DNA of 64,000 bases from Nitrosomonas sp. Lineage in GTDB: Bacteria > Pseudomonadota > Gammaproteobacteria > Burkholderiales > Nitrosomonadaceae. Below the pieces are notes generated by a model. The model had not been told where the DNA came from and did no database searches. It saw nothing but the letters and a program-made list of their open reading frames with translations. This document shows positions 42,824-51,907 of this stretch, in pieces (within the stretch, counting starts at the first letter, position 1; each line of letters begins with the position of its first letter). The DNA is taken from positions 19,096 to 83,095 of the forward strand of contig BQJA01000004.1 of assembly GCA_021604405.1 (NCBI GenBank), in the 5' to 3' direction. Made by a program: the position numbers and the translations under genes.

Positions 42824-44488
42824 ATGGCTCAATATGTTATGTCTATGCTCCAGGTGAGCAAGATCGTCCCCCCAAAGCGTCAAATTATTAAGGATATTTC
42901 GCTCAGCTTTTTTCCGGGCGCGAAGATTGGTTTATTGGGGCTAAACGGTTCCGGTAAGTCTACAGTACTGCGGATTATGGCAAACGAAGACAAGGAATAC
43001 GATGGAGAGGTGCAGCGCCTGCCGGACATCCGCATTGGTTACTTGCCACAGGAACCACAGCTGAATCCAGCGCACACCGTGCGTCAGGAAGTGGAAGAAG
43101 GACTCGGCGAAGTGATGCAAGCGCAAAGAAAACTGGACGACGTATATGCAGCTTACGCCGAAGAAGATGCGGACTTTGATGCACTTGCTGCCGAGCAAGC
43201 ACGTCTGGAAGCGATTATTGCGACAGCTGGCAGCGATACTGAGCATCAGATGGAAATCGCAGCGGATGCGCTGCGCCTGCCACCGTGGGAAGCAGCCATT
43301 AAGCACCTGTCGGGCGGTGAAAAACGGCGTGTCGCGTTGTGTAAGCTGCTTCTGGAAAAGCCTGACATGCTGTTGCTTGATGAACCGACTAATCACCTTG
43401 ACGCTGAGTCGGTGGAATGGCTGGAACAATTTCTGGTGCGTTTTCCCGGGACCGTGGTGGCCGTGACACATGATCGTTATTTTCTCGACAATGCTGCCGA
43501 GTGGATACTCGAGCTTGACCGTGGCCGTGGTATCCCATGGAAGGGCAACTATTCGAGCTGGCTGGAGCAGAAGGAAGCACGTCTGGAACGGGAAAGTAAA
43601 CAAATGGACGCGCATATGAAGTCGATGAAGCGGGAGTTAGAATGGGTGCGACAGAACCCGAAAGGACGACAGGCAAAATCCAAAGCACGTCTTTCCCGCT
43701 TCGAGGAGCTCTCTTCTCAGGAATACCAGCAACGTAACGAGACTCAGGAAATTTTTATTCCGGTTGGTGAGCGGCTGGGTAATGAAGTCATAGAATTTAA
43801 AAATGTTCGCAAAGCATACGATGACCGGTTGTTGATCGACAATCTTAGTTTTAATGTGCCGCCAGGCGCAATTGTTGGCATTATTGGCCCGAATGGTGCT
43901 GGTAAATCGACACTGTTTAAATTGATAACCGGCAGAGACAAAGCAGATTCTGGCGAGGTGAATATCGGTGCCACGGTGAAGATAGCGCATGTTGATCAGG
44001 CGCGTGATGCACTGGCGAACGATAAGACTGTTTTTGATGCGATCTCCGATGGCAATGATATGCTTACGGTAGGCAAATATACAATCCCGGCGCGTGCTTA
44101 TCTTGGTCGTTTTAACTTCAAAGGTGGTGATCAGCAAAAGATTGTCGGCCAGCTTTCTGGTGGTGAACGGGGACGTCTGCATTTGGCCCGGACACTGATT
44201 TCAGGGGGTAATGTATTGTTACTGGATGAGCCCTCCAATGATCTCGATGTGGAGACTTTGCGTGCGTTGGAAGATGCGGTATTGGAATTTGCCGGCTGTG
44301 TGCTGGTTATTTCGCATGACCGCTGGTTTCTCGATCGCATTGCCACGCATATCCTGGCGGCTGAAGGTGATTCGCAATGGGTATTCTTCAATGGTAATTA
44401 TCAGGAATATGAAGCGGATAAGAAGAAACGGCTTGGTGAAGAAGGTGCAAAACCGAAGCGGCTCCGATATAAGCCGATCAGCCGTTGA
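42824..44488 (+). CDS. ettA: Energy-dependent translational throttle protein EttA (ABC-F)
   Basis: Two ABC domains: GLNGSGKSTVLRIMA, LSGGEKRRVALCKLLLEKPDMLLLDEPTNHLDAESVEWLE; GPNGAGKSTLFKL, LSGGERGRLHLARTL. Confidence 0.96.
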   Translation: MAQYVMSMLQVSKIVPPKRQIIKDISLSFFPGAKIGLLGLNGSGKSTVLRIMANEDKEYDGEVQRLPDIRIGYLPQEPQLNPAHTVRQEVEEGLGEVMQAQRKLDDVYAAYAEEDADFDALAAEQARLEAIIATAGSDTEHQMEIAADALRLPPWEAAIKHLSGGEKRRVALCKLLLEKPDMLLLDEPTNHLDAESVEWLEQFLVRFPGTVVAVTHDRYFLDNAAEWILELDRGRGIPWKGNYSSWLEQKEARLERESKQMDAHMKSMKRELEWVRQNPKGRQAKSKARLSRFEELSSQEYQQRNETQEIFIPVGERLGNEVIEFKNVRKAYDDRLLIDNLSFNVPPGAIVGIIGPNGAGKSTLFKLITGRDKADSGEVNIGATVKIAHVDQARDALANDKTVFDAISDGNDMLTVGKYTIPARAYLGRFNFKGGDQQKIVGQLSGGERGRLHLARTLISGGNVLLLDEPSNDLDVETLRALEDAVLEFAGCVLVISHDRWFLDRIATHILAAEGDSQWVFFNGNYQEYEADKKKRLGEEGAKPKRLRYKPISR

Positions 44489-44676
44489 TTTTTATTCAAT
44501 ACAGCGTGTCATGAGTCAGCATAACTTTGGCGTATATCCGGATAATTACGCGTTGATCTTTTATAAATAGGAAATATGCACGGTTAATAAAGGTAAAAGT
44601 GCATATATGGTTCATTGGTCGTGCCAATATGTTGAAACTCAGGCGCAACCGTATACATAACAAAAAAACCAAAATT

Positions 44677-45081
44677 ATGATTGGAATCTTGATTATCTCC
44701 CACGAGAATCTGGCCGACAGTTTAGTTCAGTGTGCGACGCACGTCTTGGGTGAAAAATTGCAGCAGGTGAAGTATTTGAGTGTATTTGCGCATGACAACC
44801 CTGATGACGTTGTTTTAAAGGCGCGGAAATTGGTCAGTCAGATTGATGCCGGCGATGGTGTGTTGGTGTTAAGCGATATTTATGGCGCGACGCCAAGTAA
44901 TATTGCCCGACAATTGATTAAACTTGGCAGGGTGGAATGTCTGGTTGGCGTTAATCTGCCTATGCTGATACGAGCGCTGACTTATCGTAATGAGCCACTT
45001 GTCGTCATGATAGAGAAGGCAGTCAATGGCGGAAAGGATGGTATCTTTCATGTACGCCTGGAACCATGCGATGCAGTATAA
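44677..45081 (+). CDS. PTS EIIA component, mannose/fructose (ManX) type
   Basis: MIGILIISHENLADSLVQCATHVLG, VLVLSDIYGATPSNIARQL; start set at ATG 44677. Confidence 0.9.
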   Translation: MIGILIISHENLADSLVQCATHVLGEKLQQVKYLSVFAHDNPDDVVLKARKLVSQIDAGDGVLVLSDIYGATPSNIARQLIKLGRVECLVGVNLPMLIRALTYRNEPLVVMIEKAVNGGKDGIFHVRLEPCDAV

Positions 45082-45340
45082 GGAAATAGAAATCATCAAT
45101 AAACTCGGACTGCATGCGCGTGCATCAGCCAAACTTACCAAACTGGCCAGTCAATTTAACTGTGAGGTATGGCTGTCGCGCAGTAGTCGCAGGGTTAACG
45201 CAAAAAGTATCATGGGTGTGATGATGCTGGCGGCGAATAAGGGTGCAAAGGTTGGAATAGAAACGATCGGCGAGGATGAAGTCGAGGCCCTTTCGGCTAT
45301 AGTGGAGCTGATTGAAGATTATTTTGGAGAAAGTGAATGA
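45071..45340 (+). CDS. ptsH: Phosphocarrier protein HPr
   Basis: LGLHARASAKLTKLA (His-15 site) and RVNAKSIMGVMMLAA (Ser-46 site); start set at ATG 45071. Confidence 0.95.
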   Translation: MQYKEIEIINKLGLHARASAKLTKLASQFNCEVWLSRSSRRVNAKSIMGVMMLAANKGAKVGIETIGEDEVEALSAIVELIEDYFGESE

Positions 45341-47064
45341 GCTTTATCTTGCACGGTGTTGGCGTGTCGGATGGCATAGCCATCGGGCATGCGCATCTTG
45401 CTAAGCCAACCGCGCTGGAGGCTGCGCATCATCTGGTGCCAAAAAATCAAATAGACAGGGAAATTGCGCGACTTAACGATGCGTTTGCTGTCGTACGCAA
45501 GGAACTGGAAACACTGCAGGCTTCGGCGATGGATGGCCCTGCTTTAGCGGAATTCAGCGCGTTTCTGGAGCTACACCACATGATTCTGGATGATCCCATG
45601 CTTTCGGAGGCGGCTAGCAATTGTATTGCTCAGACCCATTGTAATGCTGAATGGGCCATTACACAACAAATGGATGCGTTGCTGGAGCAATTTGAAAAAA
45701 TCGATGATGCTTACTTGCGAGAGCGTAAAACGGATGTGATTCAGGTTGTGGAACGGGTGCTTAAGGCTTTGCTGGGGCACCCTGGTTATATTCCGCCACC
45801 GGTAAAATACGCGGGTGACAGTATCCTGGTTGCGCATGATCTCAGTCCTGCTGATGTGATGCAATATAAACAGCATCATTTTAACGCATTTCTTACCGAC
45901 CTCGGCAGTCCAACCTCCCATACGGCGATTGTTGCGCGCAGTCTGAACATTCCTTCTGTCGTAGCCCTGCACCATGCACATCAGGTAATTCTTGAGAACG
46001 ATTATTTAATTGTAGATGGCAGCCAGAACATTGTCATTGTTAATCCTGGCAAATATGTATTGTCTGAGTACCGGTTGCGGAAAAGTCAGCTTGAGCTGGA
46101 AAAACGTAAGCTGAAGCGACTCAAGTCTGTTGTGACCATGACACTTGATGGCACGCCGGTCGAGTTGCATGCCAATATAGAATTGCCTCATGACGTGGAG
46201 CAGGTAAAAGAAAATGGCGCTGATGGTATTGGTTTGTTTCGAAGTGAGTTTCTGTTCCTTAATCGCGATAATTTGCCTGACGAAGATGAGCAATTTGAAG
46301 CTTATCGATCTGTCGCAGTCAACATGCGTGGCCTGCCCGTAACAATTCGTACCTTTGATCTGGGTGGGGATAAGAATGTTAAGAATATTACACGTGTAGC
46401 GGCCAATCCGGCATTGGGATTGCGCGCGATTCGCTTTTGCCTGGCGGAGCCCGGGCTATTTCATACCCAGTTGCGCGCGATACTGCGGGCCTCAAATTTT
46501 GGCAAGCTTCGTATTCTTATCCCGATGCTGTCCAGCGTCTCTGAAATTGAGCAGACGCTGCATCTGATTGATGAAGCGAAACAAAGCCTGCGTGATGAGC
46601 AAATTACATTTGATGAAGATATTCCGGTCGGCGGGATGATAGAAATTCCCGCCGCTGCACTGCGCCTTGATATGTTTTTGCGTAAACTGGATTTTCTGTC
46701 TATTGGCACCAATGACTTAATACAGTATACGCTTGCAATAGATCGTGTCGATGATGCCGTTGCACATCTCTATAATCCACTCCATCCGGCGGTTTTATGG
46801 CTTATTGCGCGCATTATTCAGTCGGCAAATCGCGCCAGAGTGCCCGTGGCAATTTGTGGTGAGATGGCTGGAGATATTCAGTTTACCCGTTTGTTGCTCG
46901 GTCTTGGTTTGCAGCAATTCTCCATGTATCCGGCACAACTGCTTACAGTTAAGCGCCAGGTATTGAACAGCTACTTACCAGATGTTATACCGCTGGCGCA
47001 TCGAATAGTAAAAACCGAGAATTCGGAAAAAATATCCGGCTTGTTGATGAAACTGAATAATTAG
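45337..47064 (+). CDS. ptsI: Phosphoenolpyruvate-protein phosphotransferase (enzyme I)
   Basis: TDLGSPTSHTAIVARSLNIPSVVAL active-site His, GADGIGLFRSEFLFLNR, FLSIGTNDLIQYTLAIDR. Confidence 0.97.
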   Translation: MSFILHGVGVSDGIAIGHAHLAKPTALEAAHHLVPKNQIDREIARLNDAFAVVRKELETLQASAMDGPALAEFSAFLELHHMILDDPMLSEAASNCIAQTHCNAEWAITQQMDALLEQFEKIDDAYLRERKTDVIQVVERVLKALLGHPGYIPPPVKYAGDSILVAHDLSPADVMQYKQHHFNAFLTDLGSPTSHTAIVARSLNIPSVVALHHAHQVILENDYLIVDGSQNIVIVNPGKYVLSEYRLRKSQLELEKRKLKRLKSVVTMTLDGTPVELHANIELPHDVEQVKENGADGIGLFRSEFLFLNRDNLPDEDEQFEAYRSVAVNMRGLPVTIRTFDLGGDKNVKNITRVAANPALGLRAIRFCLAEPGLFHTQLRAILRASNFGKLRILIPMLSSVSEIEQTLHLIDEAKQSLRDEQITFDEDIPVGGMIEIPAAALRLDMFLRKLDFLSIGTNDLIQYTLAIDRVDDAVAHLYNPLHPAVLWLIARIIQSANRARVPVAICGEMAGDIQFTRLLLGLGLQQFSMYPAQLLTVKRQVLNSYLPDVIPLAHRIVKTENSEKISGLLMKLNN

Positions 47065-47199
47065 TTCAGGCAAGTGCCTAGTCTGGTCTGGCGCTTTGAC
47101 GATATAATTGGATAAATGGCATGAACACGGAAGGCGCTGTTACGCTGCCTGGCAACGGTGTTGCGCGTTCGTTCCTCATTAATTAACAATTATTATTGT

Positions 47200-48327
47200 A
47201 TGCAAGCTCAAAACTCAGTCGGTGTTGTGACGCCGCAGTATGTGCACATAGACAGACCGTTACATTTGAAAAGTGGCGCGGTACTGAATAGTTATAATCT
47301 TGTGTATGAAACATACGGTAAACTTAATTCAGCCAAATCTAACGCAGTGCTGATCTGTCATGCGCTTTCGGGCAGTCATCATGTGGCCGGGGTTTATGCG
47401 GATCAACCCAAGAGCACCGGATGGTGGGACAATATGATTGGCCCTGACAAGTCAATTGATACGAATCGCTTTTTTGTTATTGGCGTCAATAATCTTGGTG
47501 GCTGTCATGGTTCTACGGGCCCTGCCAGCATTGATGCAAGAACCGGACGTCCTTATGGCGCAAGCTTTCCGATTGTTACTGTAGAGGACTGGGTGGAAGC
47601 GCAGGCGCAATTAGCCGATCATTTAGGGATTGATCAATTTGCCGCAGTTGGCGGTGGCAGTCTTGGGGGAATGCAAGCGATTCAATGGGCGCTGGATTAT
47701 CCAGAGCGTTTAAGGCATGCGCTGGTTATTGCCGCTGCCTCTAAATTGACAGCACAGAATATCGCATTTAACGATGTGGCGCGCCAGGCAATTATTTCTG
47801 ATCAGGAATTTTATGGCGGTGATTATTATTCGTATGATACGTTGCCGCGGCGCGGTTTAAGGTTAGCGCGGATGCTTGGGCATATTACTTATCTGTCCGA
47901 CGATTCCATGGCGATAAAATTTGGACGGGATTTGCGTAGCGGGGCGTTTTCTTTTGGTTACGATGTTGAGTTTGAAATTGAATCCTATCTGCGTTACCAA
48001 GGCGATAAATTTGCTGATCAATTTGATGCGAATAGCTATTTGCTGATGACTAAGGCACTGGACTATTTTGATCCGGCGAATGCTTACAATGGTGATCTAA
48101 GCGCCGCTTTCCGTACGGCAGAGGCAAATTTTCTGGTGTTATCATTTACATCCGACTGGCGCTTTTCACCGGAACGTTCGCGGGATATTGTTAAAGCGCT
48201 GCTGGATAACGAGGTCAACGTGAGTTATGCGAAAATCACGTCTCAACATGGCCACGATTCATTTCTGATGGTGAATCCCTATTATCATCAGCTGGTTCGC
48301 GCTTATATGGATAAAATTGAAATTTAG
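47200..48327 (+). CDS. metX: Homoserine O-acyltransferase MetX
   Basis: [68 protein letters not shown]; start set at ATG 47200. Confidence 0.96.
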   Translation: MQAQNSVGVVTPQYVHIDRPLHLKSGAVLNSYNLVYETYGKLNSAKSNAVLICHALSGSHHVAGVYADQPKSTGWWDNMIGPDKSIDTNRFFVIGVNNLGGCHGSTGPASIDARTGRPYGASFPIVTVEDWVEAQAQLADHLGIDQFAAVGGGSLGGMQAIQWALDYPERLRHALVIAAASKLTAQNIAFNDVARQAIISDQEFYGGDYYSYDTLPRRGLRLARMLGHITYLSDDSMAIKFGRDLRSGAFSFGYDVEFEIESYLRYQGDKFADQFDANSYLLMTKALDYFDPANAYNGDLSAAFRTAEANFLVLSFTSDWRFSPERSRDIVKALLDNEVNVSYAKITSQHGHDSFLMVNPYYHQLVRAYMDKIEI

Positions 48328-48985
48328 TGGTCAGATTTACGAAACAATGATTTATAACACAAAGCCATCTGATACGTATCGACCCGATTTTGCGGCTATC
48401 GCTTTGTGGATAAGCTCGGGTGCGAAAGTCCTCGATCTTGGTTGTGGCGACGGCTCGTTGCTGCGCTATTTGCGTGATACACGCGGAATTTTTGGGTATG
48501 GCGTGGAAATTGATGACAATAATGTTCTCGGTTGCGTTAAAAACGGTGTGAACGTTATTCAGAGCGATCTGGAATCCGGTCTGTCAATATTTGAATCGGA
48601 TTCTTTTGATTACGTGATTTTATCGCAAACGTTGCAGGCGATGCGGCATACCGAAGAGATTGTCAATGAAATGCTGCGGGTTGGTAAGCAGGGGATTGTG
48701 TCGTTTCCCAATTTTGGCTACTGGAAGAACCGTATGCAAGTAATTTCAGGCCATATGCCGATATCGGAAGAATTGCCTTATCAATGGTTTGACACCCCAA
48801 ACATTCATCTTTGCACGCTTGGTGATTTTGAAGAATTATGTCGCTTGTGCGGCGCGCAGATTCTTGAGCGTATTGTGATGAATGGTAACCGGCAGATCAC
48901 GTTTCTACCTAATCTTATTGGAAAGCTGGCATTTTATCGATTCGAGCGGCAGATCAAAGAATCCATCAAAAAAACGGCGATGTAA
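48317..48985 (+). CDS. metW: Methionine biosynthesis protein MetW
   Basis: [51 protein letters not shown]; overlaps metX. The true start may be ATG at 48347. Confidence 0.95.
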   Translation: MKFSGQIYETMIYNTKPSDTYRPDFAAIALWISSGAKVLDLGCGDGSLLRYLRDTRGIFGYGVEIDDNNVLGCVKNGVNVIQSDLESGLSIFESDSFDYVILSQTLQAMRHTEEIVNEMLRVGKQGIVSFPNFGYWKNRMQVISGHMPISEELPYQWFDTPNIHLCTLGDFEELCRLCGAQILERIVMNGNRQITFLPNLIGKLAFYRFERQIKESIKKTAM

Positions 48986-49223
48986 GCATTAAAATTGATC
49001 ATGGTGTTGCGTAAAAAGCGCTGTCGGTAATAGCATGAATGGCAGCGGTCCAAAAAGTCCATTTTTCGACATTCCTGTTGCGTCCACACTTTCGTATCTG
49101 AACAATTTTGTTAAAGCGGAATGCCTGCGAAAAGAATCCTGGGCTTTCTTTTTCCCTGACTGAATCCCTTTAGTAATTTTCAATACCGACATGTCATATT
49201 ATTATAATGGTATGTTTTTCAAC

Positions 49224-49245
49224 AAAATAATCGGCCGATTATTTT
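49224..49245. promoter_or_regulatory. Perfect 22-bp palindrome aaaataatcggccgattatttt, candidate operator
   Basis: Identical to its reverse complement; lies between metW and the multicopper oxidase gene. Confidence 0.55.
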
Positions 49246-49424
49246 CTACTTAAAAATGTTAGGCGCTGTCACAAGCTAATTGTTCATTGTTATTGAGTTG
49301 TTTTAAACAAGTAACGAGATGATGCCGGATTTCGGCGATCGCTCGTTTGCTAAAAGGAAAATATGCCTTATCTAACCAATGACCATGCTATTATTATAGT
49401 TATTTATACGAGGAGGGAATCGCA

Positions 49425-51119
49425 GTGAATAGACGGGATGTAATAAAAGCTGGTGCAGTGGCGGTTGCTTCAACACCGGCGGTTTTTGGGGGTGCTGCGC
49501 AGGCGCAGCTTTGCCGTCCGGAAGGGGACAGGAGTCCGTTGACTGAGCCGGACAGTCCGCAGGTTTCGTCGTATACTGAGCCGCTTTATTTCCCGCCGGC
49601 AATGGTCGAGGTCAATCCGGCCTCGCTGAATCCACCACCCGATCCAAATCGCCATCAGCGCTACAATGAATTTTTACCTGCCAAGTTTTATGTTCAGCAC
49701 CTGACTGAAGGATTCTGGAATTACCATAAGGAATTATCTGCGCTGAATTCAGATGGCGGCTCACTCGCGTGGATGTTTAATGGTGCGACACCGGGTGAAA
49801 CCATGGTGGCGCGTTATGGTGAGCCCGTTTTTGTGCGTCGATATAATGACCTGCCTGACCTGGAAAACGCCCGTATGCCGTTTGGTTATCCGGCCAGTTC
49901 CATCCACTTGCATAATGCGCATACGGCGTCTGAGAGTGATGGTTTTCCGATGGATTTTACGGTTCCAGGAGAATTCTGGGATCATCACTATGCCATGTAT
50001 CCGGCGCGTAACAATCCCAACGAAGCCTTGGCCAGTCTCTGGTATCACGATCATATGATCGATTTTACCGCGACCAATGTGTATGCCGGTCTCTCGGCAA
50101 TGGCCATTTTCTATGATGATATCGATAGCGGTGATGAGAATGATTCTAATCCAGATGCATTACGCCTGCCCGGCAACCTGCAATTTGGTGGAGACAACCA
50201 GGGTAATCCGAATGGCTATGACATATCATTGATTCTGCACGACGTGCGTTTCACGCAGGACGGTCATCCAGCCTATAACGTATTCGATACCGACGGACAT
50301 CTGGGTGATTTGATTACGGTAAACCGTAAAGTAAAACCCTTCATGAATGTGGAGCCGCGCAAATACCGTTTCCGTATTTATGATGGCGGGCCATCAAGAT
50401 TGTATGAACTGGAGCTCAGTGACCGCAGCAGCATGACTTGTATTTCCAATGATGGCAATTTACTGGAACATCCGGTTGACGTGACGAGTATTGTTCTTGG
50501 GCCGGCCAATCGCTTTGACATTATTATTGACTTTTCACGCTATTCATCCGGCGATCATGTTGATCTGGAGAATGTGATGGAGCAGATCAATGGACAAGGT
50601 CCAACCGGCCGCCGCTTGCCGCCGGATCAGCATATGGAGGTTTTGCGTTTCAATATTGTCGACCTCAAAGGGCCGGATAACAGTCGGGTGCCTTCTTTCT
50701 TGCGCGCATTACCAGAGATTAATCTGGATGAGGTGGTGGCGCATCGTGAATGGGTATTTGACCATGATATGGGTTTATGGACAGTGAATGGTGATTTTAT
50801 GGATCCGACCGTTGTTTCGGCGGCGCCTAAACAGGGTACGGCTGAAATATGGACATTCAGGAATGCAGGAAGCTCTTGGGCACATCCGGTGCATGTGCAT
50901 TTTGAAGAGTTTCAGGTGCTGGAATGGAATGGCAAGCCGCCGACGGGTATTTTGAAATCCCGCAAAGATACGGCAGTACTTGGTCCCAACGATACCGTCA
51001 AAGTATTTTATCGTTTCGATGATTTCAAAGGCAGTTATGTGATTCATTGTCATAACAATGTGCATGAAGATAACGCCATGATGCTGCGCTGGGATGTTGT
51101 TGCGGCGGATGACCAATAG
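49425..51119 (+). CDS. Tat-exported multicopper oxidase, CotA/bilirubin-oxidase-like
   Basis: MNRRDVIKAGAVAVA Tat-like signal; copper motifs SIHLHNAH, LWYHDHMIDFTATNVYAGL, HPVHVHFEEF, HCHNNVHEDNAMM. Confidence 0.93.
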   Translation: MNRRDVIKAGAVAVASTPAVFGGAAQAQLCRPEGDRSPLTEPDSPQVSSYTEPLYFPPAMVEVNPASLNPPPDPNRHQRYNEFLPAKFYVQHLTEGFWNYHKELSALNSDGGSLAWMFNGATPGETMVARYGEPVFVRRYNDLPDLENARMPFGYPASSIHLHNAHTASESDGFPMDFTVPGEFWDHHYAMYPARNNPNEALASLWYHDHMIDFTATNVYAGLSAMAIFYDDIDSGDENDSNPDALRLPGNLQFGGDNQGNPNGYDISLILHDVRFTQDGHPAYNVFDTDGHLGDLITVNRKVKPFMNVEPRKYRFRIYDGGPSRLYELELSDRSSMTCISNDGNLLEHPVDVTSIVLGPANRFDIIIDFSRYSSGDHVDLENVMEQINGQGPTGRRLPPDQHMEVLRFNIVDLKGPDNSRVPSFLRALPEINLDEVVAHREWVFDHDMGLWTVNGDFMDPTVVSAAPKQGTAEIWTFRNAGSSWAHPVHVHFEEFQVLEWNGKPPTGILKSRKDTAVLGPNDTVKVFYRFDDFKGSYVIHCHNNVHEDNAMMLRWDVVAADDQ

Positions 51120-51188
51120 GCGAAGCAGTATAAGCCAGAATTTTACAGTAATGGACGGATGCGAAATTTATTTTAGGAGTAAACAAAC

Positions 51189-51812
51189 ATGAAAAACCGT
51201 AGAGCATTTCTCACGACTGCTGTTGGTGCATCAGTTGCTGTTACAGCAGTAGCGGCGCCGAAAGTTACAGAGCAGACGCCGGCGCTGATGACCTGTTCAC
51301 CTGCATCGGGCGGTAAAAATGCCAAACTTTTTCCACATGTCATTGTGCAAGACCAGCATAAACGTAAGGCCTGGTTTTATGAGGAACTGATCAAGGACAA
51401 GCTGGTATTGGTTAACTTCACCTCATCCAGAGGTGAGAATTATTACCCGATTATCGAGAACATGGTCAAGGTGCAGGAAATGTTGCAAGACCGTCTTGGT
51501 AAAGATGTTTTTATGTACACTATCACCACCGATCCTTATCGTGACAATCCTGACACACTGAAGGCGCTGGCTGATAAATATGATGCCAAATGGCAGTTCC
51601 TGAGCGGCGCACCTGAAGATATCAAACATATATTGGCATCATTTAATGCGCGCGGAAATCTTCACGCATTATCCTGGGTTGGCAATGAAAAGCTGGGCCG
51701 CTGGCTCAATAAGCCAAGCCGGTTGCATCCTCTTTACATTGCCGAATCAGTCGCACGTTTGAGCACGGGCAAACATTACAAACCCTATCTGGTGAGAATG
51801 CGCAGTGCCTGA
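51189..51812 (+). CDS. SCO1/SenC-like thioredoxin-fold protein lacking the CxxxC motif, Tat-like signal
   Basis: MKNRRAFLTTAVGASVAV; LVLVNFTSSRGENYYPIIENMVKVQEMLQDRLGKDVFMYTITTDPYRDNPDTLKALADKYDAKWQFLSG follows the SCO layout. Confidence 0.78.
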   Translation: MKNRRAFLTTAVGASVAVTAVAAPKVTEQTPALMTCSPASGGKNAKLFPHVIVQDQHKRKAWFYEELIKDKLVLVNFTSSRGENYYPIIENMVKVQEMLQDRLGKDVFMYTITTDPYRDNPDTLKALADKYDAKWQFLSGAPEDIKHILASFNARGNLHALSWVGNEKLGRWLNKPSRLHPLYIAESVARLSTGKHYKPYLVRMRSA

Positions 51813-51907
51813 TAAGCAGAACAAAGGTAAATTTACTTACAGTACAGGTTGATTGCTGTAAGACGCGCCAGTTATTTTTGATCGGTAAAGAATAAAGGTG
51901 AAATCAA

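Noticed and set aside
42941-44391. Long minus-strand ORFs (224, 181 aa) antisense to ettA
   Set aside because: Shadow ORFs of a strongly conserved coding gene; sequences are low-quality, Cys/Arg/His-rich and resemble no family.
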